Assembly (NCBI GenBank): GCA_025024175.1
Contig: QCXZ01000042.1
Location: 637,501 to 701,500 of the forward strand
Reading direction: 5' to 3'
Source of the DNA: Rhyzopertha dominica
Lineage: Eukaryota > Arthropoda > Insecta > Coleoptera > Bostrichidae
DNA: 64,000 bases
The notes beneath the pieces are model-generated. The model searched no databases. It was not told the DNA's origin and worked only from the letters and a program-made list of their open reading frames with translations. This document shows, one piece after another, positions 1 to 12,927 of this stretch (the first letter of the stretch is position 1; each line of letters starts with the position of its first letter). A program made the position numbers and the translations under genes.

Positions 1-308
1 ATAAAACAATTGTCAACTGCTGCATCTCTTTTTGCGAAAACTTGACATCCATAAATAGGAAACAATAGCAAATACCTAAATATATAATAGGAAAAGAACC
101 CTTTTTATCTTTTTTTTTTAGTTTTAGTGCTTATTTTAAATGCTTAGGAACATGTGAAAAAACGGACTGAAACTTTACAAAAACAAGACGAGATACAATC
201 TGCGACGCGTACAAGAACGAGGTTCTTTTCACCTTATTAATGTTACATCAGCAACTATAGACGACAAGTGCTGATGGAATGCCGAAGAAATTTATTATCA
301 ATCAATCT
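1..308. other. AT-rich noncoding DNA
   Basis: No open frame, repeat edge or RNA gene is recognisable here. It is the left flank of repeat copy 1. Confidence 0.5.
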
Positions 309-1186
309 AAAAACCGCTGCAAATTGAATCAATACTTCCTCATCCAATTGTCAAAATGACATTTACATTTTTATTTCTTATACTCTACGATTAGTAATCA
401 GGTTCTGAGCATTTTTTCTTTCTACACATTTTTTTCTAAGACAAACGGTCCTCATGATATTAGCAAAAATACATAAATTTTTACAATCTGTTTTTTCCAA
501 ATGACTCGAAAAGTATTAACTTAACAAAAAATTACAAGAGTGCTTTCCGATCAGAAATTTGCTTTCCTATATAATACCAAAATTTAACAAAAATCGTATA
601 TACAAGGACCAAAATACGTGTTTTGGAAATATTTCGAAAATATTAAAATTTTGGATAAATTTTCTAACACTTTTTGTGAGTAATTTTATTTCCTATCTGA
701 TGGTATTTTCATTTTTTGAATATATTAAATATATTCGGAGATATTTAGGAAAAACCGTTTTCTTTAAGTGACGCTTTTTTGCTAATATCTTCTAAACAAT
801 TTGCTGCACCGAAAATTTATAAGAGCGAATAATACTCGCAGTTATACTACTAATCACATAATAAAACGAAAAAAAAATAAAAATTTGCGAATAGGGTAGT
901 TACCCCCCAATTTCGCCCCCTTCCCGATTCTCTACTTACCTCAAAAACAATAGGTCGCTTTGGGTAGTTGAGATCTATACGTTTGCCAAATTTCAAGTTC
1001 ATATATTAAGTCTTTCGAAAGTTATCGTGCCCACAAACAAAACCACAGACACACAGACAAGAAATTTTTTTTGCTCTTATTTCGTTTTTTTACGTTTTCG
1101 GCCAATTTAAAGCGAATGAGCAAATAAAAATTTTTGAAAATTTTTTTCGCGATACAATACTTTCCATCTGTTGGATGTGGAAGTAA
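309..1186 (+). repeat. interspersed repeat family, copy 1 of 3
   Basis: This block recurs at 22655-23526 (same strand) and, reverse-complemented, at 40482-41383. All three share the edge AAACCGCTGCAAATTGAATC, followed by a TACTTCC..CATCCAATTG motif; the far edge reads TTGGATGTGGAAGTA, the inverse of that motif. The inverted ends (about 15 bp) and constant length of roughly 0.87 kb suggest a DNA transposon or large MITE. The interior is AT-rich, has a run of C residues near 905-930, and carries no conserved ORF. Short ORFs in the copies are not shared intact and are judged non-coding. No clean target duplication was identified, so the superfamily is unassigned. Confidence 0.75.
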
Positions 1187-1990
1187 AGCCAGGTCATTTC
1201 AAGTATAACAAGAGCAGTAGAAGTAAGCAAAAATGATTGGTTGTACATATCAGCAGGTATAGAAATGAAAAACAATTAGCACAAAAAACCTTTGTCAAGA
1301 ATATTTTGCTCTAGAGTTTATATTTCGATACGTTTCACTTTTGTAAGCAACTTTTATATCTAAATAGCTAAATAGCGTCTAGTTTTTTTTTAATTTTTGT
1401 GAAAGCCAGTACTATCTATTTGTGTTTGTATCTGAAAAATTAGGAATACAACGTTACAAATATCAAACGAAACCGAAAAAAATAAAAGCCTAAACCAAGA
1501 TTAGTATTAATAAAATAATCAAACTACTGAAGGCTGTCAAGTTCTGTGTTAAGTGAAGCACTACTAAAATAAAAGAGAGATTACCTACTTAAATGTAAAA
1601 AAGATGCTATAACCATAACCAATATCGAAAAACATTTATCACTAGTAGATAATAATAAAAAAGTATCTAAAGAAGCTTTCCATTTATACATACCTTGTTC
1701 AATAAAATTCAACATAAACAATTTTGCAAAATAAAAACTTTTCAGTACCAAAAATTGAACTTTGATTTTTCGTTCCTAAGATAGTAATCTTTCTTTCAGT
1801 TAAAAATCAAATTTAATTCAAGCATTTCCATTTCCATGAAAAGCACAAACAGAATGCAATGAAAACACACAAAAATCATACCCTTTGTATAAAACAGCGA
1901 ACTTGCAGCACGATCATCTTGATCTCCACTGGCGAAAAATTTTCGCTTTTAGCCAAGGCCGATTTCACTTGTTCACGTAATTACTACCCC
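1187..1990. other. AT-rich intergenic/intronic DNA
   Basis: No coding similarity, tandem array or transposon end was recognised here. Confidence 0.5.
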
Positions 1991-2081
1991 CGAAATACAA
2001 AACGATCACCACGCGGACCGCCGGTATACGCACGTGCAGACGCTCTTCTTACCAATAAATTACTAAAGCTACCGGACTTAC

Positions 2082-2170
2082 CGTCACTCGTAATCTGAGG
2101 CGGGCACGTATCACCTGAAAATTCAAAACGCCGAGATAACGCTCGTCACCGGGGTATTTATATATTTATA
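2082..2170 (-). promoter_or_regulatory. possible TATA promoter and untranslated first exon
   Basis: On the minus strand a TATAAATATATAAATA stretch (2155-2170) is followed 75 bp downstream by a strong splice donor, G|GTAAGTCC (junction 2082/2081), with no ATG between about 2135 and 2082. Upstream on the minus strand (2280-2320) lie ATTGG/CCAAT elements in DNA clearly more GC-rich than its surroundings. The pattern fits a TATA promoter with a short noncoding first exon whose downstream exons would lie left of the window. This is inference: no coding exon of such a gene is visible here, and the exact start site is not determined. Confidence 0.3.
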
Positions 2171-5100
2171 GGCAATTTACGTTTTGTTTTATTCAGCTAG
2201 CAGATCCCCTCCAAACAATGTGCCTTCCTCGTTATTTTCCCTTGCTGGCACGTGTGCGAAGAGTTCAGCAGGAGCCGATTTGATTGGCCGCACAATCGCT
2301 CCAATAACAATCGTGTTTTTGTTTGGGACCCAGACAATTTTTTGAGTACCTCCACGAGAGTGTGCCGTTTGTTTTTAACGTGCATTGTTTTATAGATAAT
2401 CTGAATCAAATGATTGCTCTACATTGATCAAAATTAATATCTCTGATATAGTTAAAAGCCTGCAATCTCGCGACTGAAGGTAATTATTAGAATGTTAATA
2501 CAAGAAGTAAGCAGTAATCTTGCCAGTACCTTATATTTAAGTGCTGGTTTTTCGTTATATGAGATTAATGGTTGTTTCAAAAAAAATTATACACATACGT
2601 ACCTATATCTTCCGATCTGAATAAAATCCTAAAGAATGACAATATTGATCGAATCTGACCTTAATTCGCTGGGTTTGACAAAAAAAATTTTACTAGTTTT
2701 TCTTAAAAGTATTAAAGATCAACTCCTTTGTACTGTACATATTGTTTCTTAATCGTTATAATTATCATATAAGTATTTTATTAAGGTCTTACATTAATGT
2801 CTTTTATAGAAACCTTAATGTTACAATTAGGTAAATATTTTATTTAGGTCGTTTGGTTATAATTATAACTGCCTTTTTTTCATAGCGTGTGGGTTTTGGT
2901 CATTACTATCTTCAAAAGTTTGGCTGAAAATCCAAATTTGATAAGCCAATCTTGTTTGCTATTCCGGTAAAAGTTTCCGAATGACTGCATTTATGAACTA
3001 AAATTTTCCATTGCTGAAGTTCATTTTCAATGAATATACGTATAAATGGGTGGCAAGCATATGCTGAAAATGGAAAATGTTGTTTTGGAATGTGAGACAG
3101 TATCCATTTAGAAACTGGATAATTTTAATTTGGCTAAAAAAACCTCCACAATGCAAGTTCATCGTAATCAAACGCAAGTACAAGCGAATTTCAGAAAAGT
3201 TGCTTGCCTCGGCACAATGGAAAATATAAAAGCTTTAATTGCATAATGAACTTTAAAAAAACTATTGATAATGCATAAAATTAATATTTTACAGGAAACA
3301 ACACTCAACTCCTTTTCAAGCTATTTGATTATTGAATTATTAAGAGTTTTAAAGTAGTATTTGTTCTATTAATTTATTGTGGAAAACACTTTCACCTATT
3401 AGGTACTATTTTTATTGATAGCTAACCTATCACCTTTTTTAATCTTACAAATCGTTGATTATGGTAATAAATAAAAGATAGAATGCAAATTAACTTTGTC
3501 CATACAAACCATATAGCAATGTGTGTGGCGATACAATTTTATTTAGTGATGATACTAGAATGTGTGCGAAGCTTTGCAAGTATAATGGCAATGCTATTAT
3601 TGAGAACCTGTTGTTCTCCTAACTTCAGTACTCTTGCTGAGCACCGATGGTTATTGTGTCGGCACGATAAGGTATTCCATTGATTATTGTTTGATTCATT
3701 TGAGATAAGATCGCCATCTTAACGTCAACCTTTGTTCTTATTAGAGAGCAAGGATAATTCACTTATTAAATTACTACTAAACGCTTTCACTATGTAACTA
3801 AATAATTAAACGTGAAACTTGTCAGATCAAATTGCAGTTATATACACCTTGTCAAAACAACAGTTTACCGTAGTAAACAAATGCTTGTACCATTTGGTAG
3901 GGGGTGAATAAAAAGGAAAAATGACGTACTTTATTAGAATATGTATCACAATTGCAGAATACTGAATGCGTGATTACCTTTTATAACTTGTGGTTATGTT
4001 TTCTTGGTTATCAATATTTCTAGTAAGGTGGTTTTCAGCAATTTAAGAAATTCTTAATTTATTAGTTTTAAAGCAAGCATTAAAAAATTCTAGTGTGCAT
4101 TATATGTAAATCAGTACCATTGTGTACATTTACAGGAGCATTCCACACAAAATTTTCTTTAAATGTAACGTAACATTTGGTTCGTTCAAATATCATGAAG
4201 GTACCGTCTTTTAGTGCCAGTGTTATCGAAGGGAAATACAAAATTTTAAATTAATGCATTCGTAAATTGGTCCAATGGTTGATATCAATACTTCCAATAA
4301 AGTTTTTATAGAGTTACACGAAAAATTTTGCTTAAAGTGTATTGTGTTTTTAAGACTGTAGACTTCCTAAATTCAATGGCGATTGAGACTGACTCAGAAG
4401 ACCTATTAATAGTTTTATAATACTGAAAAAGTGGTAAATGCTCAACTAAATTACAGCTGATATTTTCTCCTTACCCATACAGATATTAGGCGGAACCAGT
4501 ATGGGAGTACTTTATAATTTTTGGGTATATCAGTTATTAGACACAACATTTATTGCAACAAAAATATTATTGTTATATTATATATATTAGGTGTTAAGAA
4601 AAAACGAGATTTTACAGATCAAGGGCAATTGTTTGATATAGGTACGCTTTTTGTGCCACTTATCACTTACAATAAAAATATTCATTTACGTTCTTACAGC
4701 AATGAGCAACAAGTACTGCCATTGTAGTTTTTCTAATTTTGTTGGTCGATGTGTTACGAAATTAATTAATTAAATCAGAAAACAGATAAGAAAGTAATTC
4801 CGTAGCCCCACTAGATACATTCATTTTTGGTCCTTCTTCCAAATAAATCCAAGGAAAGTTATGAAAGCACACCACTTTCAATAAACTGGTGTAGGAAAGA
4901 GCGGTTGAGTTCTGAATAGTTTTGATGAATACTCTGTAAACAAGAAACAGAAACTGAGAGCTTTCAGTGGGATATTTTACATTAAAATCGCCCATTTTTC
5001 TCAGGTACTCATATATACTTCACCTGGTTTCTTGCACAAAAGACTATACACTGTTTTTATTAAGGAATAATTTAACAAATATCGATTGGAAACACCCTAA

Positions 5101-5394
5101 GGTGAATTCTGCTAATTACACCAAATTTTGTGCGCTTTTATTATTTAAGTAGGAATGATATTAAAGACATTTGAAGGATGTAGAAGGGAAGAATTATATT
5201 TCGTACAAGCAAACTAGCCGAAAATGAAAATGAAAGAGTGTATGACTAAATAGGAGAAAAGACAGTAAATGAGAGACACTGCATATAGTTACATGGGTAA
5301 AAACGATAAATGATTATATACAAGTCCGCACATGCAAACTCATTAAAATTAAAAATCAGATGCTTCCGCATGGCAACATTTCTTGGATTCAGGG
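2171..5394. other. long noncoding stretch
   Basis: AT-rich DNA with only short random ORFs. Nothing with recognisable protein similarity, no terminal inverted repeats and no tandem array were found. The first 230 bp could be the upstream part of the putative promoter at 2082-2170. Confidence 0.45.
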
Positions 5395-5900
5395 CAAAAA
5401 TTAAAGTACCAATATGTGAATTTCCGAACGGTCAGTCATGAGGAAAAATAATATCCGTGATACTAAAACACCATCATTTAACTCAAATCCGGACATGCGA
5501 GACTGAAGATTGAACGACCTATCGACACAATCCCAGCAGAATGGTCTAATTATTACGATTACTGCTTGACCCTGATACCGACACACGCAAAACGGTAGCC
5601 CATGGTCATCTACGATCATGACGTGTTTCTTCATTTGGTCGCGTGTTATCAACAGAACATTGACTTTTGTGGTGAATGAGACGACGCGACAGTAGCCTTG
5701 CCGCGTGCCAACAGTTAGTAAAATTTATAATTTATAGTTTTCCAACGGGCCGTATTTGCCAAGTTATTATTGAACTGTGTCTGAGAAATGCAAGGCTGTT
5801 ATGCAAATATGGGCGATCGAGATGCGTCTTATTGTGAATTCTGATGATCCGGTATCAACTGCATAACAGCGGCCACGAGTTGTACGAGTTTGGTGGACAA
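5395..5900. other. GC-richer island, unassigned
   Basis: Base composition rises noticeably against the flanks, and an 83-codon minus-strand frame (5401-5652) crosses it. Its translation has no domain I recognise and lacks obvious splice signals in phase. It could be an exon, a regulatory region or part of an unknown transposon. Confidence 0.25.
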
Positions 5901-6559
5901 ATTTTAGACTTGTTTTAATATTACTTCAAACTGTTGGTGCTATTGGTTTTATGGGTTTGTCAAAAGAGACTGCAATTTTTTACGCACTTTATAATTTAAT
6001 CACAATTAAAAATAATCTTCTTATATTTAAAAATTACTTTTCATACAAATAACTAAACAACTTCTCTTTGGTAAGAAAATGTAATTGGCCCTTAACAAGC
6101 ATAAATTGTATTGTTAGTATTTTTCGTACATAACTCGAAAGCTTCCCTAAGATACCGAAGTCGTATAGTCGATAAGCTCGATGCAAAAGGTCAATGGGAC
6201 TCTTTCAGAGTTGGTGTGGATTTGAAGCATAAAGGCAATCTTTTTCTAAATGATTTTTGACCTGTAGATGCTACTGTTAGAAGATACGATTTTCCTCGGA
6301 AAAATAATTTTTAGAAACGAATCAAATAAGATCTCTGGTTGCCAAATCTTCTATATTTTTCAATCTTTAATGTATTATAAACAAAGTTTTGGACATAGAA
6401 GCCTTATTTAATAACAAACTACTGGAAATCTTATGTTTCAGCGAGCATTGGTTGTTAGTTGATGAATGTAAATATTTCCCATAAGATTGAACTGTTTAGT
6501 TTCATTTTTCTGCAGTAATATCAGTATCAATAACTAATATAATTATCGTGCCTTTAACA
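5901..6559. other. AT-rich noncoding DNA
   Basis: No supported feature between the GC-richer island and the 5' edge of the truncated retrotransposon. Confidence 0.4.
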
Positions 6560-6564
6560 AAATT

Positions 6565-8665
6565 AATATGTGCATAACTAACAGCATATTTCCTGATGTC
6601 CTTAAATTGTCCAAAGTCATCCCTGTTTTTAAAAAAGCTCGTCATGATGATTCTAATAATTATCGACCAATATCCATTGTTCCTATTTTAGGTAAAATAT
6701 TAGATTCTTCTAAAAAGGCAAATTATAATTTGTTTAATAACAATCAGTTTGGATTTAGAAATAAACGCTCCACCATTATGGCTATCAATAAGTTATTATA
6801 ATGTAATAAGTAATAATAATAAGGAAGTTGGGGTTCCCCAAGGCTCTGTTCTTGGTCGTATATTGTTTCTCATTTATTTTTAACGACATGCCTCTGTCTA
6901 CAACGTCCAATTCTATCCTTTTTGCTGATGACACCACACTGTCTATTAGTCATAGCAGTATGGCGAATTAAAGAAGTTCTTACTCGCTCCCAGAGTGAAG
7001 TTATTGTTTGGTTCTTGACTAATAGATACTTTTAAATGAAAATAAAACTCGATTAAATTATCTTTCTCGGCGAGAACTAGATGCTCGTACAAATCCCACT
7101 GCATTCTTAGGTGTTATTCTAGATAGTAAAATAACTTGGGAATCACATGCTGAAATCATTTCTTGTAATATGTTTGTTACTAGAAGATTACGGCCATTGA
7201 TGTCAACTGAGATTATAATCTCGGTGTATTATGCTTACATTTATAGTAGATTGTGTTATAGCATTCTGGCACGGGGTCACACTTGAAATCTATCAAAACC
7301 AGAGTTGTAAAATGACGGTCATTTTTAACACTGTGACAAATGACCGTCATATGACGGTGATATGACCATCATTTTGGTCAAATTCATAATCTTTGATAAT
7401 TCGATAATATCTCACTTATTTAATTATACGAGGGCAGTTCCCGTTCTGTTAAACTTACTATAGAAGGACACTACATACAAATCAGCACAGGCAACAGAAA
7501 AAAAGCTAATTAGAAGGTAAAAAAATTAGAGAAACAATCAGAATTTTTTTAAAAAACAAGAAGAAATCGCAAAGTAAATTAGAAAGTAAAAAAATAAAAT
7601 TATTCTTTATAATCACATTGTATTTAAAAAGTCTTCTTCAGTCTGAGTCTGAAACTCGAGGTTTCTTCCTGAATTTTCATCTTCTTCAGTTTCGGATTCC
7701 GTCTCTGTCTAAGTTCCTGTTTCCGATCCCAATTCGGTTTGCATTTGTTCTGAATTTTGTTTAAGAGGATTGGGTCAAAGTCATGGTCATCACCTATTAC
7801 AACAGGAGCTTTGAAAGTATGTGTTGATCATGACGAATCTGCAGCACCTGCACATGCACATGTGTTTATAATTTCTGATCCCGGACCTTTTTAAACCCTT
7901 AAACTTAACTTCAAAAACCGGAAACTGAAGAACAAAATGCATTATACACCTTAAACTTTAAACTATTTTAAATTAAGAAATAATTAATGGTAGTTTCAAC
8001 TGAAGATTGTGGTATTTACTATTTTACTTACATTTGTGTCGTAGAATGCACGTGGTACACAACAAAACTCAACACGTTTTTTATTTTTAAGGTTATGTGC
8101 AAAATGACCTGACGGTCATTTTCGAATGTGACCTGACCGTGACTGACGTCATGACAGCCAAAATGATGTGGTCATATGACCGACCCACATCACTGATCAA
8201 AACTATTCTCTTTCCAAAGGAAATGTATTCATATTTTATGTAGACTTCAGTATAGAGATGACTGTCATGAGGCAGAAATTAAAAATATTAACAGTAACCA
8301 GTATTTATATATTTAACTGTGTGATGTATATGCATAGCTACCCCTATGAATTTAAAGCTTTGGAGCACTGCTACAATACTAAACATAAGTACTTTCTCCA
8401 GTATGTGTATTTAAGACTTTTGCTTACTAGGGACGCATTAAGGTACTTTTGTGTTCAATTTTATAATGTTTTACCAACTTCAATTAGAGAGTTGAAGCCA
8501 TCTATGTTTAGGAGTATGGTAAAATCTATACTGGTGGAAGAAGTATTTTCCTTATTTAATGATTTTCTTAATTTTAAGTTTAATTAATTAACTATTCTTT
8601 TCCTTACTTAATGTATATTTTGACCTGTAACAAACTGTATTGTTGCTATTACTAATAAATAATAC
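6565..8665 (+). mobile_element. 5'-truncated non-LTR retrotransposon relic (Jockey/CR1-like)
   Basis: Reverse-transcriptase blocks occur in order on the plus strand: FPDVLKLSKVIPVFKK and NNYRPISIVPIL near the start, NQFGFR around 6745, GVPQGSVLG near 6830, and the catalytic FADDTT near 6918. These are followed by FLGVILDSKITWESHA near 7110 and a C-terminal block (8258-8584) ending with YNVLPTSIRELKPSMFRSM. The frame is broken many times. The 3' end is marked by a short degenerate ATT-rich tail (about 8650-8670), as in the other non-LTR copies in the window. A hAT element (7300-8195) interrupts the C-terminal half; removing it and one copy of its 8-bp duplication rejoins the coding similarity. 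The endonuclease part is absent. Confidence 0.85.
7300..8195. mobile_element. hAT-type DNA transposon (896 bp, non-autonomous)
   Basis: Flanked by an exact 8-bp duplication ATCAAAAC (7292-7299 and 8196-8203), the hAT hallmark. The ends are CAGAGTTGT... and ...ACATCACTG, an imperfect TIR of CAG-type. Both subterminal regions are packed with ATGACGGTCAT-like motifs in direct and inverted orientation, plausible transposase-binding repeats. On the minus strand around 7615-7760 there is an acidic, Glu/Ser/Thr-rich reading frame with one stop, possibly the last remnant of a lost coding region. It splits the reverse-transcriptase relic, so it is the younger insertion. Confidence 0.85.
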
Positions 8666-8678
8666 TATTATTACATGA

Positions 8679-9112
8679 AGGATGCTTTTAAATCGTTCAT
8701 AGGAGAAGCTTCTTGATAGTCCTCCATGAAAGGTAAAATAAAATATTCCCAAAATTCCATTAATTTTTTCACAAATTTAGTACTGAAAAAGATTTTTATA
8801 AAGTATGGAAAACAAAGGCAGCAAGTATTATCTTAAATGAACACCCATTATTTCTTCCATAGCTACATTAGCAAACTGTTTTATACAATTGTCTTTTTCA
8901 GTAGTATAAATAGATTAATCAGAGTATTCCTTAAAAAAAATTACTTGCGGAAATCCGCCACCTTANAAGATTATTGCTTATAGCAATCAAAAGTTTAAGG
9001 ACTTTGGTATAATATTTTCAATGGTTATGGAGTCATATAAGATATACTTTCATTTGGACCATATTATGCTAAGAGATACATTTGGTCCTTTGTTAGGTTT
9101 ACATCTGTGTGA
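8679..9112 (+). repeat. local direct duplication, left copy
   Basis: The sequence from GATGCTTTTAAATCGTTC onward recurs at 9721-9968 with about 90% similarity by eye. The right copy lacks roughly 155 bp and 30 bp present here. It starts a few bases after the tail of the non-LTR relic. An ambiguous base (n) lies at 8966. Confidence 0.75.
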
Positions 9113-9133
9113 GAATAATTATCATCCGTCCAG

Positions 9134-9600
9134 CTACTTATTATGTATTTAGAAAACCGTGGAGTTAAGATCCCACTACAAAAGAAATTTCCTATTTATA
9201 GAATCCGCAAGTGCAAGATGCATTGAACTAAAGCTCACCGTGTTCACAAAGCATTATTCAAGTTATCGTAACGAGACATCTCGTGAAAAAAAGCGTCCAG
9301 GGCCACCGTTTTCACCATCGTCTGAGGAGTTCATCACCATTGGCAAAAGGTAAACAAAGAAATGCACTTGCCACGGCACGAGGCCTTTACGCCCGATGCA
9401 GAAGTTGGCCCGGAGGGAAATATATCAGCCGTTAGCCAACGGACCATGACTACGTCAAATTTCGTACACGTGTCGCACGTAATATCCGAAATGACCCATT
9501 CATCTTTATTACGAGGTGGTCTGGTTCTAATGTTCTCAAATGTGATATCAGAGCGCGTAAACATAAACTTGTTGGTAATTAGCTACGTGTATATAGAGGG
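9134..9600. other. GC-richer segment between two direct repeats
   Basis: This piece is flanked by the duplicated segments at 8679-9112 and 9721-9968 and is more GC-rich than either. Plus-strand frames of 64 codons (9159-9353) and 123 codons (9362-9733) and a minus frame of 76 codons overlap, so none is convincing. A GTAAAC donor-like site follows the first frame near 9350. No domain recognised; it could be an exon, a captured fragment or regulatory DNA. Confidence 0.25.
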
Positions 9601-9720
9601 AATACTTTTGCTTCATAAAATGATTTGTTCACTGGAAAGTTTTATTCAATTTCATTCGTTAATCATTCAAAAAGTGCGCTACTGGCAATTTGAGATTTTT
9701 CGAATCAGGAGTTACCTAAA

Positions 9721-9968
9721 AAAGATGTTTTAAATCGTTCATAGGAAAAGCTTCTTGAAACTCCTGCATGAAGGTTAGAATTAAATATTCCCAAACACCA
9801 TTAATTTTTTGTCCTTAAAAAAAGTAACTTGCGCAAATCCGCTGTCTTAGAAGATTATTGCTTATAGCAATCAAAATTTTAAAGACTTTGGTATAATATT
9901 TTCAATGGTTATGGACCATCTTATGCTAAGAGATACATTTGGTCTTTTGCTAGGTTTGCATCTGTATT
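9721..9968 (+). repeat. local direct duplication, right copy
   Basis: Second, internally deleted copy of the segment at 8679-9112. Shared landmarks include ATTGCTTATAGCAATCAAA and GCTAAGAGATACATTTGGTC. The roughly 600 bp between the copies is unrelated to them. Confidence 0.75.
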
Positions 9969-12422
9969 ATTTTTTATACAGCCTTGATAAAAGTATACAT
10001 TAATAAAAGAGAGAACCCTGGACACCACGTGCCTATTTCCTCTGTCCTCTAGACGTTAGATCTTGAAGGTTGAGAACCTCAAGGACAAACAAAACCTGTT
10101 GCACTGTCTGGAGAAGGCATACTATTTTATGGCTGCAACTCTAGACACTGCATTTTCGTGCTATCACGAGGATTATTTAATATTTAATGTACAGCGTTGT
10201 CATAACCTATTATATGATTTTAATAACTTAAATTAGTAACAAAAAGTAAATGAAATCTAATTGTTGAATTGCACGAACTTGCTCCCTAATAAAACTGTCC
10301 TTCAATTCCTTCAGCGTTGTCGACCGTTTTCTAAAAACCAATTTTTTTTTTAAATAATCCTCAGGGCCAGTAATGCGCTAACATATACAAATACTGCCTT
10401 CCCAATATATTTTCCTCTAAAAATAATAGACCAATTACCAATTACTGAACGATTACATGTGGATTTTTTATTGATCATATTTGACAGTTTTGAGTATTAA
10501 CTCCACCATTAAAAAAATGGTTTTCATCTCTCCATAAAATAGGCGATAACCATTCGCGTTCAATTTCCGATTAATTCAAACAGCAGTTGCGGTTTATAAA
10601 AAGTATAAGTTTATTTGGGGGAATTAAAGCTTGTTTTACATTGCAAGAAAAACGTACATAAAACCGTAAGCTATTGACGTTTCCACACACGTATTTACAA
10701 AATAATATTTGTTTAAACCAACATATTAATGCAGTGAATATTAACGCAGCATAGTTTAATTAATTAATTATTTAATTAATTATATCCGGCGTCAGGGACA
10801 AAATAAATGCTGATAAACAGACTAATTTCTAAGAATTTCATTAATTTTAATACCTTCTTTAATGAGTAAAGGATAAGACAGAAAGGAATACTCTTTAACT
10901 TCTCTGTAATATAAGTGAGCTTTTACTACTATAGGACTAGAAAAGCCTTTGATGATTTATTGGTGTTGCTTATTCTGAGACAATTTTAACCAAATTTTTT
11001 AATACAGTTTTATTAGCATCTGAATAATATATTTTTTACTTGTGGCATTCATACTTTTTTTACTCTGTGAGATAAACAACTTCACGGGAGTTAAAAAAGA
11101 AAATTGTCACTAATAAATACAACGTGTTGGCAAACTTTTAGTCAGTTGTTAAATTTATATCTTTAGCATACCACTAAAATGAAGTGGTTACGCTGTATTG
11201 CATTAGGATTCTACCCTTAAAATAATCTGACCTAAACATAATTACTTGTGACTTTTGCTATGATTAAGTCATGTAAGATATTGAACTGAATATAAAACTT
11301 ACTGAACACAGTGTAGGTAATTAGATTACCATAGACTTTGATGTAATTTCAATTAAGTCTTGCGGTACTTGTATAATTAAACATAACTTACATATTGAGG
11401 GTTTAAAGTGATTAATTTCTGTTTATTTCATTAGTTGCTATTTGAGGACATATAAAGTATCAACAAACAATTTTTAGATAAATTTGCTATAAATCTACTA
11501 AATTATTATTTACCATAGCTGTTATCTACTAGACTAATTTTAAGGCTCGTTCCAAATATCCGTTTTTAAATTAAAACACGAGATACTTAGTGCAAGTGCA
11601 CTTTGGTGCTGTAAAAAGCTTGTTCTTAACTTGCGTGTAGTACACGTTCTAAAGGTGACGTAAATGCTGCTTTGTGATAACAAAATCTTTATTGTGGGTA
11701 TTGTTAGTCATCACAAATCTTTACAACTATGGTTCGTCCACTTTACTTAAATTTGTTTAGTTTTTAAACGAACCGCTTCAGTAAACTCAATGCTCAGTAA
11801 CGAGTAATCTACTTTAATGAAAAAGGACAATCATAAATCCAGGGTTCAGTTTATAGGCTCCAGCCTGTCGCCAAAAATTTGAAAAAAATGCAAGTCTTGT
11901 AAATGTTTGTCACATTCGAGTATCTAATATTTATTTTGCAAAAGTTCTATTTATGCGAAGTGAACTAAGCAGTGTAAATGTTTGCAGTGCTCTTGAACTT
12001 ATATGCCAATATTGCGTAACGTGTGCAGTTCCTTTACTAATAAACACATAAAAGGTGTTTGTGCAGTAGTCAAACATTTTATGTAGGTCAGGGCAAAAAG
12101 GTTCACAAAAGTAAGGTTGCCAGACATCTTTAACTTTGTGGTTAAGTGTAAATTGTTCTGCTTTTACTTTACTTACTCAAAATCAAATATTTATAATACA
12201 ATTCTTAAGAAAAATACATTATGTTATAGGAGGTTAAAACACTATTCTCTTTTTGGAGGTAATAATTAATAATATAGAATACATCATTTATTAGGCCAGC
12301 TTATAACAATTGACTTTAATTCCAAATAAACAGAAATTATGATCTACGCATGCCCTACTGAGATGCAGTTATGCTGAAACACTAAATTTGCTTATTTGCA
12401 TCCTATGTAGTATATGTCTTAA
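9969..12422. other. long AT-rich noncoding stretch
   Basis: No ORF of note and no recognised repeat. A small palindromic TTAATTAAT cluster lies at about 10758-10785. Typical intronic or intergenic DNA. Confidence 0.5.
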
Positions 12423-12927
12423 GACTGTTCATACGTTTTGGGCCAAGTAAAATTTTTAGGGCGGTAACATAATTAGTCCACTTGAACGTGACAAAGCCTG
12501 TCACTATATTGCAGCTACACTATTGGTCTGCAAGTTATGACCTCTAACCTGTCACTCTAGTATTGACAGCATATTGCACACAGACCAGGCGTTTATGAGC
12601 ATGGTAATTTGTCATTTGGGCACAAGTTACTTTTTCTGGTGAAACTCTTTTTTTAATTCAATTGAATTACGTGTAAATTTACACCACGTAAATTTATTCC
12701 ATTCTTACAGCTTTGACTTGTACCCTTTACCCCCAAGTGAAACTTTTTTGACGAATAAATACTTTTATCAAAATTTAAAAACGTAAAGTAAGTAATGGTG
12801 TGTTTTATCATTAAATACAATCAAGATCGATTTTGTTTGTGAATATATTTGAAAAACTCAGAAACGAGAATTTTTACTATTTATAATACTAATAGCCGAT
12901 TTTTAAGTACATAAAGACGGAAGCCGG

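Noticed and set aside
9362..9733. 123-codon plus-strand ORF
   Set aside because: Overlapped by a minus-strand frame and runs into the duplicated repeat at 9721; no recognised domain.
10755..10790. TTAATTAATTAATTA-type palindrome
   Set aside because: Simple AT sequence, expected by chance at this base composition.
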